Positions 54,056 to 63,471 of a stretch of DNA of 64,000 nucleotides are shown one piece after another. Every line of letters begins with the position of its first letter. Position 1 is the stretch's first letter. Made by a program: the position numbers and the translations under genes. This DNA comes from Posidonia oceanica (Eukaryota > Streptophyta > Magnoliopsida > Alismatales > Posidoniaceae): positions 59,114,001-59,178,000 of the forward strand of contig JAZBRS010000020.1 of NCBI GenBank assembly GCA_037176725.1, given 5' to 3'. The notes beneath the pieces are model-generated. The model did no database searches. It was given only the letters and a program-made list of their open reading frames with translations, and had not been told where the DNA came from.

Positions 54056-55341
54056 AGAGGAGGCAGATCCAATGGAAGTGCAACCTTGGTACTGTGACAT
54101 CAAAGCCTTCCTGGAGTCTGGCAGCCACCCACCTGGCACCTCAGCAGCAGATAGAAGAACTTAGATAGAAGAACTTTGGCGCGTCTGGCGTCGAAGTATG
54201 TGTTAAAGGCAGGGCAGTTATACAGAAGGTCATACAGTCGATGCTCCTGCGCTGCTTGAGCAAGCAAGAGGTCGACACACTTATGCTCCAAGTTCATGTA
54301 GGGACTTGTGGTCCGCATATGAATGGTGTACTACTGGCCAAGAAAATCATGTTGCAAAGCTATTTCTGGTCAACCATGGAGGCAAACTGCTACCAGTTTG
54401 TGCGTAGATGCCACAACTGCCAAATCCATGGTAACCTTATGCACGCTCCCCCACAGGAATTGCATAGCATGTCCTCGCCATGGCCCTTCTCCACCTGGGG
54501 CATTGATGTCATCGGTGCTATACACCCTGCTGCATCGAATGGTCATCGCTTCATTCTGGTAGCGATAGACTATTTCACTAAGTGGGTGGAAGCAGCCTCC
54601 TACAAGGCAGTCACAGCTGCAGTGACAGAGAGGTTTATTAGAAATAACATTGTCACCCAGTATGGGGTCCCGCATGCAATCATCTCTGACAACAGCTCGA
54701 ACTTCATTGCAAAGAGGATCGAGGAATACCTGCAGAAGCACCAGATCAAGCATCATAGATCCTCACCATATCGGCCGCAGATGAATGGAGCAGTGGAGTC
54801 TGCCAACAAAAATATTGTGAAAATAAAGAAGAAGATGGCAAAAACCTACAAAGACTGGCACGACAAGCTCCCATACGCACTCTAGGCATACAGGACATTA
54901 GTGCGGACCTCGACAGGAACCACCCCGTACTCGCTGGCGTACAGCATGGAGGCAGTGCTGTCTATTAAAGTAGAGATCCCTTCACTGCGAGTCCTGCGAG
55001 AAGTAGAGCTAGAAGAACCATAATGGGTCGAGGACCGCTGCGCCCAGCTCAACCTGATTGATGAGCATAGATTGCAAGCAATGCACAACGCTCGCTACTA
55101 CCAGAAGTGGATGGCAAGAGCATACCTGAAGATGGTACGGCCCAGGAGCTTCCAGCCAGGAGACCTCGTCTTGCAAGCCATCCGCCTGCCAAACGGTCGA
55201 GGCAAATTCCGACCCAACTAGCGTGGCCCCTTTGTGGTCAAGCAGGCATTCTCAGGCGACGCAGCAATTCTTGAGGACATGAACCAGACTAGGCAGTCAG
55301 AGCCGGTCAATGCATGCTACCTCAAGAAGTACTATAAGTAG
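54056..55341 (+). pseudogene. pol (INT): Element B integrase
   Basis: Several frameshifts occur at 54050-54240. Then the frame 54241-54885 is open: a zinc-binding VHVGTCGPHMNG and RRCHNCQ, and the DDE core with Asp in TWGIDVIGA, Asp in IISDNSSNF and Glu in MNGAVESANK. The C-terminal part continues in frame after TAG 54883 (YAL-stop-AYRT), TAA 55021 and TAG 55219 (PN-stop-RGPF), and ends LKKYYK-TAG at 55339-55341. Catalytic residues are intact but the frame is not. Confidence 0.86.
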
Positions 55342-56584
55342 ACCGGTCCTTGCCTTGCTGAGCGTTCTTTCCCATCCCGTCCTTTGCATCCTCTTTTCCT
55401 TTGTACATCCCAAGGGAGATAAAATGCTAAGGTGTAAGCAAGAGTGTGAGCCATAAAAGAATATGTCTGAGCATGGGCATAAAGGAAAAGGCAAAATAGA
55501 AGGTGAAGGCAGAAGCAGGCCCTAGAGATAGAGGCGTGTAGCATAACCCTGTCCCTCTGAACTGCTTTGGAGATGGTCCACCATTTCACACCTGGGAGCC
55601 CCAAACCCACTTCAAAACCCCGGCACCCATTACCTCTAAGCCAGGGATAGCGGAAGCCTGCAAAAAAAAAAGAAGAGAAAAGAAAAAAAAAGAAGAACAA
55701 CAAAAAAGAAAAAAGAAGCAAGAAAAAAGGAGGAAAGACAAAAGTCGACTCCATAAAAAGAAAAAGCAAGCAGCGCAATCCCGTCCCTTTACCTATCTTA
55801 GAGAGAGACAAAAGTTTACGCCTGGGGAATACACAAGCCCTGCAGAGCCTGCAAACCTAGCAAGACCTAGCAAACAGCTCCCCAGCTTCAACCAGGTGCC
55901 CATTACCTCCAAGTTAGGGATAGGAAAAACCTACATGCCTATGAGGGAGCAAAAAGAAGCAAAAAGAGTAGGTGTAGGTCCTTGGGAGTTTGGCCTGGAG
56001 CCTGTCCTCACCACCTACCACCCACGCAGTACAAATAACCCTTTCCTGAGCACCACCAGCATGTTAAGAGTTTGAGTAGAGTCTAGTGAGTCAGGGACCC
56101 CTCCTTTCCTCTACAGCAGGCGCTAAGCACTCTGTATGCTGAGGGCTACAGCATATAAGCAAGAATCATGCATACATCTACAGCATCTATTGTAAACCAC
56201 GCACATATCTATGCATAACAATCGCAAACCATGCATGCATGCACAGCATCAGTCACTCCCCTCCTTTCAATCCTCCCGCTCTGCAAAACTTGGCTCGGCG
56301 TTGAGATAGTACTTCTATCAAGCATGCGTCGACCTTCTTCGAGCTGCATCGGTTCAGAGCTCCGACCAACCACTTTCTGCAGCAGAGCTGCCTTTGTCTG
56401 AATATGCTTAATGCCCGCACTTTGAATGCTAACTGTTGAACATGCTAAACTGCTTTGCTAGCTTTGAAATCTGCTCCTTTATTAGCTAGTGGTTACATGC
56501 TTGTGTCTGATCTGATAAACTGCATCCTTGGCTGCAGGTACCTGAGGTTTCTGCACCAGCAGCCTGCACTTTCCCTCCTGCACG
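55342..56584 (+). other. Element B spacer between integrase and the PMD gene
   Basis: No gene is recognised. Purine-rich AAAAGAAGAAAA stretches (55660-55740) give basic spurious frames on one strand. GGCTGCAG at 56529-56536 is a splice-acceptor-like site shortly before the PMD ATG (56585). The layout mirrors 24489-26190 of element A. Confidence 0.55.
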
Positions 56585-57786
56585 ATGGGTTATCCTACTC
56601 TGGTCACCCCCATGCACTGCTCGGATGCCCTGCGAGAGTGGGTTGGCAAACTCACTGAAGCCGATCGTGAGAAGCTGCGCACATGGGGTATCCCTTCCAA
56701 GCTTCTGAAGGCAGTAGACGTTGAAGTAAACCAGCATCTCTTATGCACTGCAGCAAGGTTCTGGAAGCCAGCCATCATGTCTTCCGCTTCAGCAGGATAG
56801 AGCTGACTCCCACGCTGGAGGAAGTGCACCGGATCTGCAGCTTCTCCAAGATCATGGGACCTACAGTCTTCATGAGGCACGATGGATACACTACGGTCCT
56901 GAGCCAGCTAACTGGGCTCTCCACCAAAGGCTGCCAGCAAAGATTAATCTGCACCAGTGGGCCCACACCCCTGCTTCACCTAGCCTACTTTGATACAGTT
57001 ATGGAAAAGCGTGCTGAACTCGGAGACGAGCTGTGGCTCCAGGGATTCGTCACCCGCTTTCGGGGCGAACTCATCTTCTCGCATGGCTGGATGACAGTTG
57101 CAATCGAGATTGCTGAGATTGCACTTGCAGTGGTGATCTAGTAGATTGACCTGGCACTAGTCATCCTTGCAGAAACATACCGTAGGCTGGACCGCGTCAT
57201 ACACCGCTGCCGCCAATTCCACGGCTGCGGAGCACTTATGCAGATCTGGCTAGCTGCACACCTAGAGATGGACCTTCTGTGCCCTCAGAGGCATGCCATT
57301 GAAACATACTATAGCAGTGGTCATGCAAGAACCATCAAGAGCATACCAGAAGAGTACCAGAAGCTGTCTGAGCTGACGGATGATACAGTAACTTGGCGAA
57401 TCATCCCATCCGCAGCTGAACCCTTCACCGTCTTCTTCGATGCTCGTGATACGCGACTCGTGGTGCTGCCAGGGTTCACCGGGGGTGTGGAGTACCACCC
57501 TATCCGGGTCATGCGACAGTTTGGCTTCCGATAGGGCACCTTTATTGTTAGCACTGCGCCTAGGCTCATGCAAACCTATCCCCTTAGTACAACAGCAGCC
57601 ACAGCAGAACTAGCAGACCTGATGCGGCATGGAGTCAAGTCTACAAACATCGCAGCTGTGAAGGGCTCAAGATGCACTTCTGAGTATGTCACTGAGGTTC
57701 AAGGACTCTGGCCCCTCAACGAGATTCCTCCTGGCACCTCCTAGTTCCCTGACTCCCACAAAGCAAAGAAGGCTCGACTTGACTAG
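56585..57786 (+). pseudogene. Sense-oriented, intronless plant-mobile-domain gene of element B
   Basis: It runs from ATG 56585 to TAG 57784, about 400 codons, in the same direction as gag-pol. A one-base frameshift near 56762 separates the N-terminus (REWVGKLTEADREKLRTWGI, ARFWKP) from the PMD core (HHVFRFSRIELTPTLEEVHR, RLDRVIHRCRQFHGCGALMQ, YHPIRVMRQFGF). Stops: TAG 57139, 57142, 57532 and 57742. The C-terminus is basic (KAKKARLD). ARFW..A.HVFRF..IELTPTLEE and RVMRQFG are typical of the PMD (aminotransferase-like, plant) family. No GT-AG intron is needed to read it through, unlike the antisense PMD genes of element A. It may be an accessory nuclear factor of the element; function unknown. 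Confidence 0.82.
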
Positions 57787-58340
57787 GCATCTGTGCAGTT
57801 GCTTGTTTGTATAGCTTTTCTTGAATCATGCTGTATCTTTTTTGGCCTACCAGAGGCATGTAACAAGAGATTCACTCAATACAAAGAAGTTTCACGCCAT
57901 TTGTTTGTGTTGCATGCCTTGCCTATTGCATATCTGTTCCTGCCAGATTGTTACAGGACCTGCATCAAGCACCCCAAAGCGTTGGCCCATGCAAGCAGCC
58001 TAGAGCAGCCCCGCAAGAGATCTAGAGCAGTTCCCTCCGCAAGCACCATGCAACCCGCAGCCTCAGCAAGGGAGTTGCAGCAAAGCACCCCTGCGATCAA
58101 CATGCACGCAAGAACCTCTGTAGACCCATGCATCGTCGTAACCGCCTCTGCCCAGATCGCTTCGGGCTGGTATCCCTAACTGCTCGTTTGGCAAACACGT
58201 AAGTTTTGTCTGCATTTCCTTGCTTTTTTTTATACTAGGGGCGCTTCGGCTGTCCCCTGGTATCATCCCTGATACCAGGGGCATCTTTTAGCAGCTCCCT
58301 AGTATCGCTCCCTCTCCCCTTTTCCTTCTTCTTGCCTGAC
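57787..58340 (+). other. Element B spacer with hairpins, downstream of PMD
   Basis: It contains one GGGCTGGTATCCC-type unit (about 58165) and the perfect CCCCTGGTATCA hairpin at 58254-58281. No gene. Confidence 0.6.
58254..58281. repeat. Conserved 12-bp-stem hairpin, copy in B
   Basis: CCCCTGGTATCA, TCCC, TGATACCAGGGG with GGGGCGCTTCGGCTGT before and CATCTTTT after, almost identical to the copies in C and D. Confidence 0.78.
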
Positions 58341-58349
58341 TTCGCTCCA

Positions 58350-59345
58350 TACGGACGAAGTCTTTCGCCTGTTTCCTCAGGCAAGGATCAGGCCCACTTG
58401 CTTCCTCGGGCAAGGACAAGCCCAGCTTGGCTCTGTGTGGACAGAGCCCCTGTCTGTTTCCTCGGGCAAGGATCAAACCCGCTTGCTTCCTCGTGCGAGG
58501 ACAAGCCTTGCGCAGCTCTGTGCGGATGGAGTTTCCCTATTTCCTCGGGCGAGGATCAGGCCCGCTTATTCCCCGACCAAGGATAAGCGTATGCGCGCCC
58601 TGCTTGCTTCCTCAGGCGAGGACAAGCCTTTTCGCTTTCTTGCTTACTTCCTCGGGTGAGGACAAGTCTTTTTCTCTTAGCGTGACTTCACCCCGTGCGG
58701 ACGAGGTCCCGCCTACTTGCTTCCTCGGGCGAGGACAAGCCTCTTTCTTCTTGCCTTTTGCGTAACTCCGCTCCGTGCAGACGGGGTCCCGCCTGCTTGC
58801 TTCCTCAAGTGAGAACAAGCCTTTTTTCCTTTCTTGCTTCCTTCCTCAGGCGAGGACAAGCCTTTTTCTTTTCGCGTGACTTCGCTCCGTGCGGACGGGG
58901 TCCCGCCTGCTTGCTTCCTCGAGCAAGGACAAGCCTCTTTCTTCTTGCCTTCTACCTGACTCCGCTCCGTGCGGACAGGGTCCCGCCTACTTGCTTCCTC
59001 GGGCGAGGACAAGTCATTTTCCTTTTTTTGCATGCTTCCTCGTGCGAGGACAAGCCCCCCTGTGACTTCACTCCGTGTGGATGAAGTCCTTCCTGTTTCC
59101 TCGGGCGAGGATCAGGCCTGCTTGCTTCCCCGACCAGGGACGAGCCCCCTGGGTGACTTCGCTTTGAGCGGACAAAGTCCCCTGTCTGTTTCCTCAAGCG
59201 AGGGTCAGACTGCTGCTTGCTTCCTCGGGCAAGGACAAGCCACCTTTGGATTCCATCCACGTAGAATCCCCTGCTTGCTTCCTCGGGCGAGGACAAGCCT
59301 TTGCCATCTCCATCCGCATGGAGATCGCGCTTGCTTCCTCGAGCG
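58350..59345. repeat. Minisatellite with core CTTGCTTCCTCGGGCGAGGA (element B 3' region)
   Basis: Around 20 copies of the core GCTTCCTCGGGCGAGGACAA, spaced irregularly (about 25-125 bp) by segments such as CTCCGTGCGGACGGGGTCC. The core is itself palindromic (CCTC gggc GAGG within CTTG...CAAG). Confidence 0.85.
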
Positions 59346-60240
59346 AGGACAAGCTCTTATCGGACCCCATATGCTCGGAGTCCTGCCCTGTATCCTCGTG
59401 CGAGGATCAGCCCTTGTGTGGCTTCGCTCCATGCGGACGATGCCCACGCTTGCCTGCCCCCTTTCCCTTTCTTGCTTGCTTCCTCAGGTGAGGACAAGCT
59501 CTTCTCGGACCCCGTATGCTCGGAGTCCTGCCCTGTATCCTCGTGCGAGGATCAGCCCTTGCGTGGCTTCGCTTCGTGCAGACGATGCCCACGCTTGCCT
59601 ACCTCCTTTATTTCTTTCTTGATTACTTCCTCGGGCGAGGACAAGCTCTTCTTGGACCCCGTATGCTCAAAGTCTTGCCCTGTATCCTCGTGCGAGGATC
59701 AGCCCTTGCGTGGCTTCACTCCGTGCAGACAATACCCACGCTTGCCTACCTCCTTTCTTTCTTTCTTACTTGCTTCCTCGGGCGAGGACAAGCTCTTCTC
59801 AGACCCCGTATGCTCGGAGTCCAGCCCAGTATCCTCGTGCGAGGATCAGCCCTTGCATGGCTTCACTCCGTGCGGACGATGCCCACGCTTGCCTACCTCC
59901 TTTCTTTCTTTCTTGCTTGCTTCCTCGGGCGAGGACAAGCTCTTCTCGGACCCCATATGCTCGGAGTCCTGCCCTATATCCTCATGCACGGATCAGCCCT
60001 TGCGTGGCTTCGCTCCGTGCGGACGATGCCCACACTTGCCTGCCCCCTTTCTTTTTCTTGCTTGCTTCCTCGGGTGAGGACAAGCTCTTCTCAGACCCCG
60101 TATGCTCGGAGTCCTGCTCTGTATCCTCGTGTGAGGATCAGCCCTTGCGTGGCGTCGCTCCATGCGAACGATGCCCATGCTTGCCTTCCCCTTTTCTCTT
60201 TCTTGCTTGTTTCCTCGAGCGAGGACAAGCTGCTTCTGTT
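59346..60240. repeat. ~146-bp higher-order repeat, six copies
   Basis: GAGGACAAGCTCTT(C/A)TCGG recurs near 59346, 59490, 59637, 59783, 59930 and 60076. Each unit holds two palindromic cores, CCTCGGGCGAGG and CCTCGTGCGAGG, plus CATGCGGACGATGCCCACG. It supports spurious open frames on both strands. Confidence 0.88.
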
Positions 60241-60631
60241 ACCCTGAGGGCTGGCAGCCCTAACTGCTCGATCGACAACCGTCAGATTGTCTAACCCTTT
60301 TGCATGTTGGGCTAGCAGCCCTAACTACTCAGATGCCAAGCCCGTCAGTCTTGTCAGGCATCCTTTTTTGTGAGCTCGGACTAATCCCCGAACTCAAGCG
60401 TTGCATTGCAGCTTTCTTTGCATCCCTTCTACATCAGCACTGCATTCTTTTACTAACAACATTGCTCGACAAATAGCTGCATCGGCATGCATTGCATCTG
60501 CATTGGCACGCATTGCATTAGCAACAGCACTCGCATCTGCATCTGCATAGCTGCATTTTGTGCTCTTGCCAGCGTCAGGTAGGGTGTCTTGTCTACCCTG
60601 AGCAGCGGTCTCGCTATGCTTGACCTCGCTC
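60241..60631 (+). other. Element B 3' end before the PPT, with hairpin units
   Basis: GGGCTGGCAGCCC and GGGCTAGCAGCCC units (60245-60340), a GCATTGCATCTGCATTGG-rich stretch (60475-60550) and a segment like 2640-2720 and 40100-40180 leading to the PPT. Confidence 0.6.
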
Positions 60632-60640
60632 AAAGAGGGG
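60632..60640 (+). other. Polypurine tract of element B
   Basis: AAAGAGGGG, four bases before LTR start TGTAGACACCCC at 60645. Confidence 0.85.
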
Positions 60641-60644
60641 CACC

Positions 60645-63471
60645 TGTAGACACCCCATTCTGACAGCCTGGAAGTTGGTGGTTTTCTCCTGCAGGCTCGT
60701 GTGGACTCTGGGATGGCACTCCTTTTGACTAACCCATTTCTAGCCCAAAACCAAGCCCAAAACCTTACCTAAACCCCAAACCCTCAACCCAAGCCCTTTT
60801 GCATACTGTTAAACCTTTCTAAAGCCCAAGCCCATTACAGCTTTTGCCAACTGGGTGTGTTGTACGCTGGAATAGGCAGCGTCCAACGACTCGGTTGCAG
60901 TAGCAGCTGCTCCGCCTCCTTCGGCTCACCTCCCGTCCACTCCACTACCTCCCCGCACTTACTACCCATCCCCTCTTGCACTCCAGGCCATCCACTACCT
61001 TCCAAGGCCGAGTTACTACACTTACTACCCATCTTTTCTTCCTCAGCCCCATTTCCGCTCTCTCCGCCCTCACTACCAACAGCGCATCTTTTCTTCCTCA
61101 GCCCCATTTCCGCTCTCTCCGCCCTCACTACCAACAGCCGCTCCGGTCAGCCACCGCCGCGACTTTGCCGGCCGTCTGACACGCCCCTGCCCCTCGCCTA
61201 ACATCCCTCGTGCCTCCCCCTCACCCACAGCCTCTGCCATTGCCTGCAAAGCCCACAATTTCGCCTGCAACCCACTGCCAATGCACTTGAACCCATGCAC
61301 CATTGCAACAAAATAGCCCCCTTCTCCTCATTCCAGCAGTGACCACACTTGCGAGAGAAAGAATTCAACCACTCCAGAGCGAAAAGCCAAGATACATCTC
61401 CGTCCTTGACCTTTCACCGACCTCTCCGGTGCCTCCAACTAGCCGTGCGACCTCACCGGAGTGAGCTCTACCGCTACTTCTGCAGCGCTGGTGAAGAAGG
61501 TCAAATCGCCATTCCAGGCCGTGAAAAGGTTAGCCACCCATCCCTTAGGCTCATGCATGTTAGTGTGAGTGTTTCCCCATGCTTTCCATGTGCTTTTGCA
61601 CTGTACACACCCCTCCATTGCTTGGTTTTCCGGCGGTGAGGAGGAGGAGGTGGGTGGAGCTATCCACCTGCCTAATCTTGGCACCAAGCATACCACCATA
61701 CTTGTTGTCAACCACTCCTGCATATTAGCAAGCTTTCTTGGTGTTTTGGATCGTTTTGACAGCCTCGCTTGGCTAGAACGATCTTTAGTGTGTTGGACGC
61801 CCAAGCTGGTGTGTCCAACGTTGGACGCGGCAGTGGCCAGCGTCCAACACCCTGTTTTGCCTCCTTTTCTTTTGCTTTTGCTTTGAAGCTTTCCATGCTC
61901 AACTGTGGTTTGTTTCTGTGAGTCTGTGCTGCATGCCTCCTTTACACGCTTTCAGATGCTATGCCATGCCTGCTCCTTGGTTTTGATCCTAGTTTAGACT
62001 ATTTTTGCATGCTTTAGGTCTGTTTGTTATCTGCCTGCGTTGGACGACTGGGTGAGCCGCGTCCAACGTTGGACGCTGGTTCATCCAGCGTCCAACATGT
62101 CTGTTGGTCCTATCTTGCTGCCATGCTTGCACCTTGCCTCTTTTTGATGTCCATGCATGATCTGTGTATGCTTAGAGATGCCTGGCCCCTATGGCAGCCA
62201 TGCTTAGGCTTGCTAATGCCCTCTTAAGTTGCATGCTTTCCTTTTCTTGGGTTTTTATCTTTTATTCCTATGCATGCTCTTGCCTTTTTGTTTCTCATGG
62301 ATTAAATGCTTGGTGAATGCTTCTTTCCTGTTCTGGCATGTCTTCAGTAGCTTGCATGCATGTTAATGGGGTTTAGAGCTGAGCTCCCCCTTTAGTGCAG
62401 GTGAGTTTGCATGCTGCAGGTGTTGGACGCTGGGGACTTCAGCGTCCAACGTTGGACGCTGCTGTTTCCAGCGTCTAACGGCCCTGCTCCTCTGTCTTGT
62501 TTCTTTTAGCTTGCACGATGTTCTGATCTTTCTTGTTTAGTTGGTTCCTGCGTTTATATGCTTGCTTAGCTTCCTTTGCAATTGCTCCATAGCTTTCTTA
62601 GATCATATGCTTTTTTTATGCAAGCTCTTGTGTGTTTGTGCCTCCCAGGGCGTTGTACGCTGCTGTTCCAGGCGTCCAACATTGGACGCCGGTTCTGCTC
62701 GCGTCCAATGCTCTGGTTGAGCTTTATGCCTGGCACAAGTTGCAGATGGTAAGTTTCTTGGTTTCTTATGCCTCCTATGCTTGCATGCTCAGTCTGTGCT
62801 TATCCCCAGTAGCCCAAATGCATGTTCCTAATTTTTAGTTAACATCTATATGCTTATTTCTCTTGTTTTCCTCTGGCCTGTGTTGGACGCCAACCTCTCC
62901 GGCATCTAACGTTGGACGCCATGCTCACGGGCGTCCAACACCCTGCTTGCTTTGATTCTTGATCTTAGCTTGCCCCTCTGCTCTGAATCTGCTTCTGTTC
63001 GTCTACCCTGTTAGCCCTGCATGTCATGCACCCATTTAGCTGCATTTCTGCATCTACATTGCATCCATATTGCTAGAATGCATTCTTTTTCAAAAGTTGC
63101 ATGCTGTCTGCCTCCAGCAGGTGTTGGACACCAGCAATGGCAGCGTCCAATGCTGGACACCGCTGTTGCCAGCGTCCAATGCTTGCAGTTGGCTAGATTT
63201 GATTTTTAAAATGCTGACTTGATTTCGTTCGCCGTTTTCCACATTTTATTGCTCCTAGTACCTACTGCAACCCCCATGCATGCTGCCTAACCCCTGTTTT
63301 GGCTTTGCACCTCGCCTTTGCATCGTTTTTCGCACTTTCGCCTCGTTTTCCACACTTTCGCCTCGTTTTCCGTGCTTTCGCACCATTTTCCGTGCCTGCT
63401 TTGGTTTATATCTTGCTTGTCGTTTGCATTGCCTAGTTTTCCCTGCAGTTTTGTTTTATCGCCTGTGTAGT
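60645..63471 (+). repeat. Element B 3' LTR, left 2.8 kb, interrupted by element E
   Basis: Colinear with 42068 to about 44857 of the 5' LTR. Differences: one module at 60859-60887 instead of three, a 56-bp duplication at about 61083-61138, and a complete module pair at 62038-62096 where the 5' LTR lost half of one. Other pairs: 61793-61849, 62421-62480, 62650-62708, 62880-62940, 63122-63180. It stops after TTATCGCCTG at 63471. Confidence 0.88.

Larger units (their letters stand above)
42068..63471 (+). mobile_element. Element B: Tat-lineage Ty3/gypsy retrotransposon with a sense-oriented PMD gene
   Basis: 5' LTR 42068-45447 (TGTAGACACCCC to TTACTACA), PBS, gag-pol to 55341, spacer, sense PMD gene, minisatellites, PPT and 3' LTR from 60645. 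The 3' LTR is interrupted at 63472 by element E in the opposite orientation. The target duplication cannot be checked because the true right end is outside the window. All genes are decayed; RT has a catalytic substitution. Confidence 0.88.

Noticed and set aside
58332..60294. Frames up to 258 codons on both strands (SSGEDK, RARTS repeats)
   Set aside because: Minisatellite translation; no domain, and both strands are open equally.
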